Part shown: in pieces, positions 10,815-23,774 of the stretch | How positions within the stretch are numbered: position 1 is the first letter of the stretch | Layout: each line of letters opens with the position of its first letter | NCBI GenBank assembly: GCA_015847255.1 | Contig: JADLZK010001164.1 | Span: 78,814-142,813, forward strand | Length of the DNA: 64,000 nt | Direction: 5' to 3' | Source of the DNA: Hyparrhenia diplandra | Lineage: Eukaryota; Streptophyta; Magnoliopsida; Poales; Poaceae | Program-made: the position numbers and the translations under genes | The notes under the pieces: generated by a model | Databases searched by the model: none | Seen by the model: the letters and a program-made list of their open reading frames with translations, nothing else | Told to the model about the DNA's origin: nothing

Positions 10815-12163
10815 GAGGATGACGCTGTCCAACAATGGAGTAAACCGGCTTAACACTAGTACTTTGCTGGAGAGTAGTGTGTCATCAAATATTTTTGTGC
10901 GGATGTTGGGAGCTGAACTAGAATCAGTACTTCTGTGCTATGGATTGTCCTGTAACAGTGTAATGTTAGATTTAAGTGTGGCAGGTGAATCAACTGGCAA
11001 CAGAGACTGGATATTAATTAATGGATCGAAATACTCAGTTGTGCCACATGCAGATATCAATGTTTTAGCGCACAAGCAGCGTAGTATTGTGTTAACTCGG
11101 GATTCTGGAAGGGTGTGCGAATTCAGTTGTCGCATGCAACATTCAGTTATTCATTGAAGCATCGGTTGACGATGGCTTGTGCCTGCTTCTCGTGGATGAT
11201 TTTTTTTTTCGATGCAGTGGTAAGAACGCACGCAGCTTGCACATTGGTGTCATGGTGTTTGTCAGGCAAATTGCCAGCAGCTGCTACTCTATCCGCTTGG
11301 TTATCTGCCGCCCAGCCTCTTCTTTGCAGGCTTCGGCGCCCCAGGTATCTTCTGGTGTGGTGTGGGTCGCAACTCTCGTATGTCCAACTAACCGTGCGCT
11401 GTTGGCTCAAGGAAGGACGACAATGAACGATGAAAAAGCTAATTTCAGTAGCCGACGACCTGAATTGGCACGGCAATACTCAACAAACTATATATCTCCA
11501 ATTTTCCTGAAAGCTGATAAGCAAAAGTAGTGAAGTAGAGTCCAATAATCCAACATCACTGATCCTAAAAAGGGAAAAATTTTGCTTTAGAATTCACTAT
11601 CTTCCGGTAGATATTTAGAAACTCCACTGCTCTAGGACAGCTGCAGCCCATGTCTTGCGAGTTGGGTGAGTTTGAATCAGGGTACTTGTTCTTCCACAGT
11701 ACTGTATTACTGACATGCATGGTTGCCAAAATTTTCCATGGAGTAATAATGGAGTTTTTCATGCTAATAAGAAAACAAAGAATGTTGAACTTACGAGTAA
11801 TCGTAGCTAAGCATCCTCCAACAAACAAGTGTCGTAGATGCTGCTGCCGTGGTCTTGAGTTTTTTTTTTTTGTCCTTTTCAGCGTCAACTTTCCTGCACA
11901 ATAACAAATGGTTTTCAGCAGAGCCGGCCGAACAATGGCTCCGTCATCGGGTTTGGACTTTAGATTATCTCGGACTACTTAGTTTGTTCGTACCTTAATT
12001 CATTATTAGTAAAGGTCTATATCACATAAACATAAACTTTGACAGGTCTAACTACCGGCAGGTTGATTTGTGGAGCCAATCAATCACCCATCCACTGTGT
12101 TCGATCACATAAACTGAGGTCCACATTTGGTGCTTCACTAATCACTTGCGACGTGACGCTTCC
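10815..12163. other. 3' UTR and intergenic DNA
   Basis: The first 350 bases or so are likely RPAC1 3' UTR. The rest, up to the P450 start, shows no conserved frame or repeat that I recognise. Confidence 0.4.
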
Positions 12164-13814
12164 ATGGCGTTCACACCCGCCGTGTACTACACCTTCATCT
12201 CCATCCTCCTCGTCGTCGTCACGGTGCTCCACAAGAAGCTGAGGTCCAGCGGCTTGAACCTGCCGCCAGGTCCATGGGCGCTGCCGGTCATCGGGAACCT
12301 TCACTACCTGCTCGGCGCGCTGCCGCACCACGCCATGCGGGCGCTGGCGCAGAGGTACGGCCCCGTCATGCAGCTCCGCCTCGGACACATCCCCACGGTG
12401 GTGGTCTCCTCCCCTGAGGCGGCGAGGAGGTCCTCAAGACCCACGACGCCGTGTTCGCCAACCGGCCGCTCTACGTGACCATGGACATCTTCACCTACGG
12501 CGGCCGGAACATTTCCTTCGCGCCGTACGGCAGCCGGCACTGGAAGGAGATGCGCCGGCTCTGCGCCACCGAGCTGCTGGGGCCCAAGCGCGTGCTCTCA
12601 TTCCGCTCCATCCGAGGAGGAGGAGACGGCGAGCCTTGTCCGGGCCGTGTCCGTCGCGGCGGCGGCGGCGGCGGAGGTCGTGAATGTCAGCGATAGGATC
12701 AAGGTCCTGACGACGTCCTGATGAGGTGTGCCATCGGCGACACGTGCCCGATGAGAGAGCAGTTCATCGAGGAGCTTGACAAGGGACTGGAGCTCCAGGC
12801 CGGGTTCAACCTCATCGACCTCTTCCCGGGGTCGCGCCTCGCCCGGGCGCTCGGCGCCGGCTCCCTGCGCGCGGCCACGGAGGTGCACCACAGGATCCAC
12901 CACATCACGCAAGCCATCATCCAGCACCATGCAAACAACAATGGAGGCGGCGGCGCTGGACGTGAACGTAGGGAGGATATTCTTGCCGTCCTGCTACGGC
13001 TTCAAAGGGATGGCGACGGCGCCGGCGGTGGCGGGCTGGGAACCATCCTCACACCAGAAGTTCTCAGCGGCGTCTTGAACGTAAGTCCCACTCACATCGA
13101 TCTCACGCATGCAGCACGCATTCAAAATTTCATTTTTGACGCGTACGTGCCATCAGGATCTCTTCGCCGCCGGCTCGGAGACTACGGCGACGACGACGAT
13201 CTGGGCCATGTCAGAGCTCGTCAGGAGCCCACGCGTGATGCAGCGAGCTCAGTCAGAAGTCCGGCGAGTCCTCCATGGCAAAACACGGGTGGCAGAGGCA
13301 GACATCCAGGGGCGGCTCCCCTACCTGCAGACGGTGATCAAGGAGACGCTCCGGCTGCACCCTCCGGTGCCGCTGATCGTGCCACGGCTGTGCTCTGAGT
13401 CCACCGAGGTCCTGGGCTTCCACGTGCCGCAGGGCACCACGGTGTTCGTCAACGTGTGGGCGATCGGCAGGGACGAGGAGGTCGTGGCCTCACGCCGACG
13501 AGTTCAGGCCCGAGAGGTTCGAGGACGGTGGCGCTGTAGATTTCAACGCCGTGGACGACTACAGGTTCCTCCCCGGCGGCGCCGGCCGGAGGATGTGCCC
13601 GGGCATGACGTTTGCCGTGGCCAGCATCGAGATCGCTCTCGCGAGCCTCCTGTATCACTTCGACTGGAAGCTGCCTGGCGGAGCAGACCCATGTGAGATG
13701 GACATGGCTGAATCGTGTGGACTCACGGCGCGCCGGAAGTCTGCTCTCCTGTTGGAAGCTCTTCCATGTGTTCCTCCACTCATGGATCATCAGAATCTTC
13801 GATCTCGTGATTGA
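12164..13814 (+). CDS. Cytochrome P450, CYP71 clan (A-type), frame-disrupted as sequenced
   Basis: Two exons, 12164-13080 and 13157-13814, with the single intron of A-type plant P450s. In order: an N-terminal membrane helix (YYTFISILLVVVTVL), the proline hinge LPPGPWALPVIGNLH, the I-helix AAGSETTATTTIWAM, the K-helix ETLRLHPP (ExxR), a PERF block in a shifted frame near 13510, and the heme loop GGAGRRMCPG with the ligand cysteine. The usual Phe at the start of the heme signature (PFGxGRR) is Gly here. Such enzymes are ER-anchored monooxygenases of specialised metabolism. Frame breaks occur near 12423, 12611, 12708 and 13485. These could mean a young pseudogene, but equivalent breaks hit housekeeping genes in this window. 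Subfamily is not assigned. Confidence 0.8.
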
Positions 13815-14258
13815 GTTGGGTTTAGGCGTTTAGCTTGTCTGCTGTGTGTGTATGTGTGAATTGGTTTGTGATCACACGTGTATAATTTTCACATGCATAT
13901 AGCATGCACTGTTCATGTAAATTGTCAAAAACAAGGTAATGCTGTATGTCGAGCTGCTCTCTGATCGCGTGGTCGGTCTGGCTCCCGCGGACATGAGCAC
14001 CCAGTAATAAAACGGATGCGCCCAGGTCACTTCTCTATCCTCGAAGTCCTAACCAAGTAGCCATATTGGGCTTTTTGGCCATATATACCGTAGTACCGCA
14101 TTGGGCAAGGACTCTTTTTGAATACCAACTCATAAGAAGACACGGTGTCGTCTCATACCATTTAGTGGAAGAGGCGCCAAGTCAAGATAATTACAAGATC
14201 CAAAAATCTTGACCGGGACTGAAGGTAGCGGAGAGATACGGATCATAGGAAACTCCAG
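13815..14258. other. Intergenic DNA
   Basis: Probable P450 3' UTR followed by the upstream region of the DUF295 gene. No further feature supported. Confidence 0.4.
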
Positions 14259-15259
14259 ATGACGCCGATGCAGGAGGCGCCCCAGCGGATGACGTCGCCG
14301 AGGCTGGACCTGCCGTGTATTGCCTTCCACAACCTCGATCGCTCAACGGTGCTATTCAGCATGTCCGAGCACAAGCGCATCGTCCATGGCGACGCGGACG
14401 AGGTTCTAAAGAACAAGATCATCTGCCCGACGGCGCACGGATTGCTGCTAGTTCGTGACCCCGACACCATGGCCACCTTCCTCTGGAACCCTTTGAGCAG
14501 CGACGACAAGGTCCAGCTCCCACCGCTGCGAGGCGTCGACGATGTCGTGCTCATGGACAGCCACTGCCTCCTCTCCGACAAGCTAGACGCTCCAGGGTGC
14601 GTTGTGATCTTGGTCGAAGCATGGCACGACAACACCACCATCTGGTACTGCCGCCCCGCCGACGATCTCTGGAAGAAGTACGAATACGACATAGGTTCTC
14701 AAGTGCTACCGTACCCGGATAGAACAGAGATCGAGAAGAAGGTCATCTGGCCCATCGCGGCGTGCCAGGGCAAGTTCTACTTCAACTGCTTAGCAACAGA
14801 GCTGTGGGTGCTCGACTTCGGCTGTCCTGAGCCGATGCTCGCCGCCGTCACGATCGACGACACCGTCACGGCCGACGGCAGCGATCCCGGCATGATATAC
14901 CTCGTCGAATCTGGCTGCGACCTCTACATGGTGCGTCTGCTCCTCGTCTCTGGCGGCGGAGACGCCATCGACAGATGCAGCGTTCACAAGATGGATTTCT
15001 TGAACAAGCGGTGGCGCAACGTGCGTGATCTTGGCGGGCGCGCGTTTTTCTCTCCGAATTCTACTTCGGAGCCTCATGTTCTGGCGGCGAGCATGGGCTG
15101 CTGCCGGACCGTGTCTACTTCCTGAGCGACGGGAACAACACCCTGCAGGTGTTCGACGTGCAAGACGGAGTCGTCAAGTTCGAAAACTCGATGAAGCACC
15201 GCATACAAGACATGCATTCTGGTTACTTCCGAATTCCCATTAACCTATTAGTGGGTTAA
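14259..15259 (+). CDS. DUF295 / KIB1-4 beta-propeller domain protein
   Basis: A single-exon gene. The ATG at 14259 opens a frame encoding HGLLLVRDPDTMATFLWNPL, WYCRPADDLWKKYEYDI and CQGKFYFNC, and the segment DRVYFLSDGNNTLQVFDVQD near the end is typical of the F-box-associated DUF295 (KIB1-4) family. Many members are F-box proteins of unknown substrate. No F-box is visible before the domain, so this copy either lacks it or begins further upstream. One base is missing in the T run near 15046-15050; the homologous frame continues to the TAA at 15257-15259, while the unshifted frame ends at 15125. About 333 residues. Confidence 0.7.
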
Positions 15260-15759
15260 TCTTGGGATTTTGGAATGCGTTTTGTTTGACTTTTTTTTTT
15301 TTTTTTTTTTTGAGATTTGTTTGACCTTTTTTTGTTTGCAGCCCTACATTTTTTTTTGTGATCACGGCTTAGAGCGCGTTTTTCATAAGCAGAATATTGC
15401 AGCCCTACGTTCAGCTGTTATAGTATTTCTTACTTCATTTTTTATATAGAACATAAGGAAACTTCTATTAGGTTTGGGTGATAATGAAATACGACAGTTT
15501 CCAGTGTAATCTAGTGCGAAAAGAAATGTATAAAGGCTATCCTTGTGTTTGTTTGATCAACCATCTCCTTTTTTTTTATTATTTTGCATGGTCCTCTCAA
15601 TTTGGAATTTGCTCCATTGCCATGAATGCGCATGATAGATTTTCACCCTAGAACCAGAGCTCAAATTGGTGGCGCCTAGGCTGTCAGCATGACATACCAA
15701 GAGGCAGGAGAGACCATCATCGACACAGTCAGTAAAAACACGCCTAAGAGAGGAACTGA
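15260..15759. other. Intergenic DNA with a long T tract
   Basis: Contains an approximately 22-base T run at about 15291-15311 and other T-rich stretches. No coding signal. Confidence 0.4.
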
Positions 15760-15965
15760 ACTTTAATTTCGAATCCTCAAGCCATGATCAATGGCCCCTT
15801 TAATATATCGTAGAGTTTGCTTCACAGCCCCACAGTGAACATCTCGAGATTAGAACTAACAGATCTTGCTGATGGCAAAGGAAATGTCCAGCCGTGTCAA
15901 GATTAGATACTGAAGGGCTCTGACAGAAATCCCATACAGAAAAGCATCAGTATCACCTAGAGAGC
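15760..15965 (-). mobile_element. Degenerate Ty1/copia reverse-transcriptase/RNase H fragment
   Basis: On the minus strand the translation contains ALQYLILTRLDISFAISKIC followed, after a frame change, by AVKQTLRYIKGAIDHGL. These match the junction of reverse transcriptase and RNase H in copia elements. No LTRs or other domains are nearby, so this is an isolated remnant. Confidence 0.65.
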
Positions 15966-16190
15966 ATGACCAAGGTCACGAGACAGTTCATCTTCTGTAT
16001 GTATGCAATGGTGTAGAAAATATAGTAGGCTTAATTATGAGATAAAGCTCCCATCTTCTATTTTGATTATGTTACTGGCAATCTGCTATGAGAAATGTTA
16101 ATAGTCAAATGTTGGTGTTGTCCAAAGTCTAGACCATTTAGCTGTGCAGTTATTCTGGGTTTGCTTCAGAATTACACAAAGCATAATGGA

Positions 16191-16368
16191 AACTAGAGTA
16201 AAAATTAATCATTGTTTTTGTACAACATGCAGTACGATTTTAAATATAAATACTGAAGAAAAAAATCAGCAGCTCATGGTAAATTAGAGTAAGATTAATC
16301 CTTGTTCCGTACAACATGCAGTATGATTTTAAATATAAATACTGAAGAAAAAATCAGTCCCTCATGGG
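16191..16368. repeat. Tandem direct duplication, unit about 90 bp
   Basis: Two adjacent, roughly 90% identical units (16191-16280 and 16282-16368) share the core tacaacatgcagta followed by an AT-rich block. AT-rich and non-coding. Confidence 0.7.
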
Positions 16369-16659
16369 AGTCAATGAACGATGACACCAAATTAGTGGTC
16401 ACAAATAATCAGTGTTCTAATCACATTTTAGATTTCATCAATCATAACCATGACATTATCAAACAAATGTTCTGTACAGCAATCCTGTGAACATCACCTT
16501 GACGTATAATCAAGTTCCATCAGAACTTACAACATTCAACAACACTACAGCACCAAGTTGCAAATCTTACCAATACCTAAAATAGCAGAACACTAGAGAA
16601 ACTTCTTCTCAAGTCCCTGCAATACAAATGCTACAACATTTCTGCTGCACCTTCGGAGT

Positions 16660-18806
16660 TCAAACGAATAATTGTCCTGCTGTGGCTATAGTGCACCCAA
16701 GCAATGCGCCAGCAATCACCTGGGACGAATTTGGCACCCAAGAAATCAGAAAAATTAAAAATATTAAAAAAAGGTAATTCATAAATGTATGCCGCGCAAG
16801 ACGATAGTGGCACTGACGAAGCTGCATGATGTTTTTAGTAGATAAGCATATCTACATATGTTGCCAAGTAAAATGAGGGCCTTGTAATGTCGGTTCGGCC
16901 AGTTTGAGGTTCACTAACATAGTGCCAATACGCCATCACTTTCATTTTGCCAACAACAATAAAATGCACTCTCTTGAGAAAACAATAAACAGGACATTTG
17001 AACAAACCTGGGTCGGTGTATGGCCTAAAAGTTCTCGCAGTGGTCTTGATTCAGACAAGGGATGTTCAGAAGGAAGTTCACAAACTATTTGATTCAATAC
17101 CTAAAAGTTAGATAAAACAAAATTAAGTTCAACATAAGCACGGCACAAATTGTTATCATAATACATAGAGAGCTAGCACAAGGTTGTAAGGATATAGAAA
17201 GGGCTATTGAACCAACAATACAGATGGCGTGCAAAGAGTTTTTACATACCGCTGCTTGCTTTCCAGCATGCAATCTGATACCAGAAGCATCATACATTAC
17301 CTGCCAAATCACACAAAGTAAATTCGTGAGACCTCAAAATTTGGAATTAACCAAAAGGAAGTCAGTATAACGTGTGCACAATATGCCCACATGTAACAGA
17401 ATAACGTCCAGCCCAAAACTGAAAATTGCATCCAAGCAACAATAATATAAATGATCACTTTTCTTCAACCAAGATTCAAGAAGTAAGTAAAGCCTCTTCA
17501 AACATGGGGTTGGGATGGAGAACTGATAACCTACCACACTTGCAAATATAGTTGCTGTTGCAAAGAGGGAGCAGCTAAAGCCATCCTGGAATCCAATAGC
17601 TACTGCTAGTGCCGTAACCGTGGCAGAATGTGATGATGGCATGCCACCAGAGCCAATAAGCTGCTTGGGATCCCATCTGTTCTCCTTGTACCTTTGTTTG
17701 AAAACAAGAACAAATCAAACTTACTGCAGCATGGGAAACTGTATAAACACCTTGCCGATCTTCCATAAAGTTTATGCTGATGTATCTATCTACATCAAAA
17801 CTCAAATATGAGAAAATAAGCAAGAGACATTGATGCATAACCATTCTTTTCCCAAAATAAAGATCCCATTGGGATCCTATGCCTGTCTGCGCTGTTATAG
17901 GACAAACAAAACAGGATATTCTCATATATAAACACAATAAGGACTCTCTGTGTTCATCTCCCCTGCCTGGCTTCTCTGTTGCAAGAGTTCCTTGACCATC
18001 TATCTGGAAATCAGATGATTAAACTCAAGGTCCACAATCACTGTGGATAATTTGTTTTTTAAGTGTCGACCTGTTTCTTCGTGTATATATTTCTGGTACA
18101 ATTATAAGGTTTTCTGAAAGGAACATAAATTGATCATACTGTTGCCAGGACAGATCAATTCATTAAATGTGGCGTCAATAACCGGCAAACTGCACTCCAT
18201 GAATGATCAATTGTGGTTTCAATAACCAGCAAACTGCACTCCATCGATGATCAATGCATTCCTGTCCAAAGGACACCTCATAAAAAATACACTGGCCCAC
18301 AATTCTCCCTAGATTGACCAGATCAAGGTCAAGTCCATTTTCTTCCAGCTCAATTCACCAGCGAGAAATGTTAAGAAAATCCAGCATATAAGATGCTATT
18401 ACATTCCCAGTCTATCATTCATTCCTCTAGCTGCATATAGGCAAAGAAAAAAAATAGGAGGAACAAATTCCTAAGCTCGTTTCAGACGTCCAGGAATCGG
18501 ACCAATGTCAAGAGGACGCAGCTTTGACCGTCGGAACAGCAGGCGGATCCGAGCACGCTCGCGCCCGATCCCAGACCCAAACACAAGGGACGAAAGGCGG
18601 GTGAAGGCAGCGAGAGAAGAGAAGGGAAAAATTGGGTACAAGAGCGAGGTCGGGCGTGTACCATGTGACGAAGAACTTGATGGACTGCGCGATGGCGAAC
18701 CCGAGCAGGGCGGCGACGAGGGGGTAGTTGTGGAAGACGGCGAGGTAGGAGAATCCCCCGGGCGGCGGCGGCGAGGAGGAGGCGTCGTCAGCACCACCGT
18801 CCCCAT
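16660..18806 (-). CDS. DUF212 acid phosphatase/vanadium-dependent haloperoxidase-related protein
   Basis: Five exons read from the minus strand: 18662-18806, 17535-17691, 17250-17300, 17008-17100 and 16660-16719. Phases match, and the product is about 170 residues, usual for the family. Exon 1 encodes FHNYPLVAALLGFAIAQSIK, a membrane segment; exon 2 encodes GGMPSSHSATVTALAVAIG, the conserved PSSHSA motif; the tail is ALLGCTIATAGQLFV. The family is predicted to be membrane-embedded and related to PAP2-type phosphatases, with its biochemical role not settled. One G appears missing from the run right after the start codon (18801-18804), since the conserved frame is offset from the ATG by one base. 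Confidence in the family is high. Confidence 0.88.
18168..18255. repeat. 44-bp tandem duplication in the DUF212 gene intron 1
   Basis: Two adjacent 44-bp units starting at 18168 and 18212 share caataaccRgcaaactgcac (R = g/a) and gatgatcaat. They lie within the first intron. Confidence 0.7.
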
Positions 18807-18935
18807 GGCCGAAACCGAAATTCGTCCCTGGCTCCTGGACGGGCGGTCCGGCCGGCGCGGCGCTGCCCTCCCTGCCTAATCCTGCCTGCCTGCGCCCCCG
18901 CCAACGTTACCGGACCGGAGCGCGCGCCCTCCAAC

Positions 18936-18943
18936 TATATATA
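18936..18943 (-). promoter_or_regulatory. Possible TATA box of the DUF212 gene
   Basis: The palindromic tatatata lies about 130 bases upstream of the minus-strand ATG at 18806, at the edge of a GC-rich leader. Confidence 0.4.
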
Positions 18944-19010
18944 CAGCCTCCGCGATCCGCGGCCGCGCTCGCTAAAAACGCTCCTCCTTTTCGCTTCGCT
19001 TCCTTCTCGT

Positions 19011-19030
19011 CTCTCTCTCTCTCTCTCTCT
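19011..19030. repeat. (CT)10 microsatellite
   Basis: Ten CT units, read as GA on the strand of the DUF212 gene. GA/CT tracts are common in plant promoters and leaders. Confidence 0.8.
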
Positions 19031-19490
19031 CCCTGGTCCCTGCCTGCGCTGCGTCGCACGGCTCGGGGCTCGCACGCACCGCACCAATGGCGACGGCAAC
19101 AAGCTGCCGTACGTATTTTATTGCGGACGCCCCGGATTTGTTTACTGATCTGATCTTGGAGGGAGGGAAGGAGCAGCAACTAGCCGCCCGGCGCGGCCTC
19201 TCGGCGCGGGGAGAGCTCAGCTGCTGATTGGATTGGAAGGGAAGGGGAGGGAGGCATCAAAACGGAAGCCTGCTGGCGAATATGCCGATCGGTCGGCTTG
19301 CGCCCAGCCGCCCACCACGGAGCTCAGCTGCCGTGGACCGTGGCAAGCCTCAGCTATTGGTCCAAATTGTTTAGCGTACTGTACGTTTATTCTGGCCGGT
19401 AGATCCGGCCGGGCTGTCGTGACTGGGAAAGACGGTGACACTGCTTTGGCGGCTAGCAGGCATGTTGCAGGTTGGAAACCTTGAGATCTC

Positions 19491-19519
<29 letters not shown>
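19491..19519. repeat. A29 homopolymer
   Basis: A run of 29 A residues in intergenic DNA. No retroelement body or target-site duplication could be tied to it. Confidence 0.8.
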
Positions 19520-19523
<4 letters not shown>

Positions 19524-20225
19524 GGGTAGGAGTATCTTTGAACTGGCCATTAGATGCCACTGGATCCTGATTCATGCATGCGATACAGTAGGTAGGGGAT
19601 GCTGATTGGAAAGGGACGTGGTGCTCGGGGCCAATCATCTTGCGCGGACAAGACATTTGCTGCCACGCAACGCTATGATAGTTGCACAGACACAAAGCTT
19701 CACGCATAAACCAGACGAATTGATATCCTAATCGCGACGTGAGAGCGCTCGCCCGGCGTTTGATCAGGTCGCACACTCGGAACGGGGGTCGACTTTTCGA
19801 GTGCGTGGTTAGGTCGACAAGTAGAAATGTTAGACCTTGCTTTATGCTCTGTTCAACAAACGGCCATAGATCCAGTCCCAACAAACACTGGAGCTCAAGT
19901 TGCAAAACCATCCAAAAATCTTTCAGTTATGTGTGTTTTCGCTTGGACAAGCTGACTGAAATATTGCTTTAAACGTTTACCAGTGGAAATTGTCATTGAT
20001 CAGAAGAACATCACGGTCAAAATTGTCAAATCACAACTTTGAACAGGGGACCAGGCATGATCTACAGCTTCTACTCCTGCTCTAGTGATATGTCATCAGG
20101 ATTTTGGCTGCAACCAGAGCCGACCCAACACCCAAGCCAGCAGCCTAATGATACCAAGAATACATATTCACATCTCTTGCGCAACCAACAACTACACCTA
20201 ACCCGTCGCAAGCAAGCCTAACATT

Positions 20226-23200
20226 TCATTTCGTTATGTAAAACCGGTTGTGCGGGGCGCGAGGATCGGTCATCTTCTTCAAGTCCAGGTCCATGCCGTC
20301 ATCGTACTCCTCGTCCTCCTGCGGCTCGGACGCCTTCCTCTGCCTTTCCCTCGCTTCAGCTGCTTCTAGCCGCAGCTTCTTGCGGACATAGTCATCATAT
20401 GACATCTCACACCATTTCTTGGCTTCACCGACCACCTGTTGGTTGTGGCGCTCCACGCCCCGCTCCAGCTTGGTCTTCGGTGTTCTTGGGCTCGCCCAGT
20501 AGTCATAGCGGTACATTGGCTTTTCTGGGTCATAGTAATCCTTCCCATAGACCTCCGTCTCATCTACGTCATATCGCCCAGGCTCCTCGATAGGAAGGCC
20601 AAGTGCTTTCCGACTGCAAATCTTTACGAGTTAGCAAACTGTGCGCTAGGTGCGGTAGAATTTGTACAGGTAATAGGTTTACCAGCAGATGTCTCTGATA
20701 AGGGCTTCCCTCTCTTCAAATGAACGACGCCACTGCATCAGATCATACTCATCCATTTCTTTGTTTCGTCGGAGCTTTCCAACTTTGTATTCCTCACCTC
20801 TTTCCTCGGCTTCCTTTTTCAGCTTTTTATTAGCTGCACTGACAAAAGTTCAGTATTGAATGGCGAAAGATTAAAGAAATATTGTCAGTGTATGTAAAAA
20901 AGATGTACCTGGCGTTCAGCACGAGCAGCATCCAGATCAAGTTCTTTGACGCTTATATTCTAACAAAAGAGGTCGGAACAGGATGCCATTAGGGGATAAT
21001 CCACTTGCAGATAACAAGCTGCAAAGATCCAAAGATGGTAATCAGGAGCTATAAAGATTACATACCACAACTTTCTTTTTTAGCAGTGTTTCTTTGAAAT
21101 ATCCTTCAGTGTATTCAACTCTCTTTTCTTCATCGATTGAGGATGCATCTACTGTGGACTCATATGTTGTATCCTTGAATTTATCTGGATTTTGTTCCTC
21201 ATAGTCTAAAAATCATCTGCTCTATGTTATGCCATTCCCAAAGCTGCCCAAAAAAAAAAAAAAAAAAGAAAAAAGAAAAACTTACCTGAGAAACCTATTT
21301 GACTGGAATGCAAGAAACAAAGATGCAAAAGCCACAACATGATGCAAAATAGTGTATATACGAAGCATGAGGCATATGATTGTGATTCATGGAGAATACC
21401 GTATCAACAAAAGGATGGTCTGATACCAAAGGTTCCTTTTCCATATCTTTCAAAGGTTTTTTCCTAGGAATGGGTGGCCGTCCAGCTTCACGCTGTCAGT
21501 TACAAAAGGTTAGATGCACACACCAGTATAAGATCTAATAAAATAGCAGAAAACTGAACCAAATAGAATTTTATCCGCACCCACAACTGCTCTAGGTTAG
21601 TATCCTCCTTACGGTGAAATATTGGTGGGAAGTCGAATCTATTAAATCTGCAGTCAGAAAGGAAATAGCGCAATAGCAATAAGTCAGGTTGGAATAAACT
21701 GAAGCACGGATACGGCGACTGGCATTAAATATTCATATTGCCAGAACTGAACAAGCAATGACAATAGTGGTACTCACATTAGGTGATCAATGTTAGGATA
21801 TACAAATCTCATCTCAAGTGGGAAGCGGAAGCGTAAGGGTCTCGTTTGGCCTGCACAGAAATTGATAGATATTACTAAAGCCGATCTACTTAAGATGCAT
21901 AGACTTCCATGTGTACACAATGTTCTGAAAAAAATGAGAGAATGAACAAAACATGCAATTTAGTCAATGTAAAGGCATTTCCTTTATAATACTAAAACTA
22001 GATGTCCTTAAACCACTCACTGTAAACGTGGATTTCTCAAGATCACTTACCAGAATCTCCACATAGACTTTCATGCCAGGCTTGATGTGATGTCGGATCC
22101 AGTACCAGTCATTTCCTTTTATCGGCACCCACCTAAAAGTGTTACAAGTTGTAAATTTCAACAAGGTAAATAGCAGATGACGTCTTAGAAACTATGCTAA
22201 ATTAAAAATCCAGGGTAAAAGACAGAGGACTATCCTACAAGGCTTGTCTATTGCTGAAAGGTGATTGGATCTAGATTATGTGTTGAATGTTCTGTGCTAG
22301 TTTTCAAGCGTGCTTAATAATCTGTGGCAATTTCCAGTACACAAAACAGAAATTACTTTTGGTAACAAGAAAACATGACACCAAAATTTCAGACATGTGC
22401 ATGGGAAGGCACAATTTATAGTATTACCATATATATAAATTAAGTACATTAGGCTCATTGTCATGCAGCAGAATTCAATGTACATACCCTCATGGACACA
22501 ACCAATGTTCACAAAGGCTCCCTGATAGAGGTGAACAGTTGTTACTTGCCCGTAACATATCTGCATGAGCATCAAGCCGTTTGAAAAATGGTTAGAACTT
22601 AGAATGAAATGGGCTAGCTAAGAAAAAAAAAAGATGAAGTAGAGATGTTCCAACAGAACCTGTCCAGGATAGTAGAATGGAAGTTCATGCTGCATCAGAG
22701 CAAATAATACATCAGTACCTTAAAGAAACAAATCACAAAATGTATGGGACTCATTCAAGAGCTGAACCTACCATATCTTCACTGTAGTCCTTACCTCTTT
22801 TTCGTCTGCCAGGAAGTAATCCTGATCAAACTGCACAATGGAAAATAGCCCAGGTTTAACATTACATTATCGCAGAGGAACACTATAAATACTCAATGGG
22901 ATGGCAATACAGACACAAAGTAATTCTATTCAATTACGCACACAAATGGCAACCAAAACTAGCTTCATGATTTGCTAGATGATCATAAAAAGGATGTTCC
23001 CCATTAGAATTAAGGACTAAGCATCGCAATTTTATCAATGTAGTTACTCGATTATACCTGGTAGGACTCCTGCTCCAACCTATCTCGGTTTGCCTCCACC
23101 CATTCCTTGTACTGCTTCAGGAACATTTTGTACCTGTCTAGTGCCAGATCCTGTGGCGCATCCTCCAGCTTCTCCACGTTGGTCACCCCTGCTGCGGCCG

Positions 23201-23774
23201 CCGCCTCCATGTCCAGCCTCTCAGAGGCCTCCCTGTGCGCCTCCCTTATGAACGCCAGCTCGTCCGGGTCCACCTCCCAGCCAGGCGGTGGCCAGTCCCG
23301 CGGCGGCACAAGCCGCAGCGGGAGCCGACCGGCCCACGTCGTCTCGAGAGGCTCGGGCGTGTCGCGCGTCGCGAAGAGGCGCTCCAGGTATCCCGGCTCA
23401 GCCTCCACCTTCTTCCGGTAGGAAGGCGTGAGCAAGCGGAAGGCCTCGAGGGACTCGGGCGACTGAAGCGGCACCTCCTCGCCTTCGTTGAGGCTGTGGC
23501 GCGCAAAAGCGACCTCCGGGGTCATGATTTCCTCCCACGGCGCCCATCCGTGCTCCACCCAACTGCGGCGGCGGGCAACCTCCTCGGCTCAGTGTTCTTG
23601 ATGCTGATTGAGGGATGACCGGTGGGTCCGCGGCCGGGGTCTCGTCGGGGGCGAGGGGTTGATGGACGCGGCAAGGCGGCGGAGACGGGGTCTGAGAAGT
23701 GGCTTGGGTCGGAGGCCGGGAAAGGGCAAGTGATGGTGGAGGAAGGTAGCGGCGGGCGGCGGGGTGGTCGCCAT
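20226..23774 (-). CDS. PTAC10: pTAC10-like plastid transcriptionally active chromosome protein (S1 domain)
   Basis: Twelve minus-strand exons: 23058-23774, 22795-22830, 22660-22689, 22488-22560, 22051-22132, 21778-21850, 21581-21647, 21400-21492, 21066-21243, 20909-20959, 20683-20838 and 20226-20613. pTAC10 is a subunit of the plastid-encoded RNA polymerase complex in chloroplast nucleoids. The N-terminus (MATTPPPAATF..., Ser/Pro/Arg-rich) looks like a transit peptide. The S1 RNA-binding domain runs through YYPGQICYGQVTTVHLYQGA, NIGCVHEG, WVPIKGNDWYWIRHHIKPGM. Later landmarks are PEPxRK-type linker sequence, VKELDLDAARAERQ and CEMSYDDYVRKK, with an acidic tail EDEEYDDG. An in-frame TGA (23589-23591, codon 62) lies between transit peptide and body. 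One-base breaks are inferred near 22130, 21832, 21210 and 20838. Confidence 0.85.

Noticed and set aside
12164..13814. Calling the CYP71-clan gene a pseudogene
   Set aside because: Its four frame breaks resemble the window-wide indel pattern; catalytic motifs are all present, so status is left open.
19491..19519. A29 run as a retroposon tail
   Set aside because: No target-site duplication or element body could be found on either side.
21280..21310. A 17-bp mini-exon in pTAC10 between exons 8 and 9
   Set aside because: It breaks the phase, whereas skipping it joins VDT to LWEWHN in frame with the expected family sequence.
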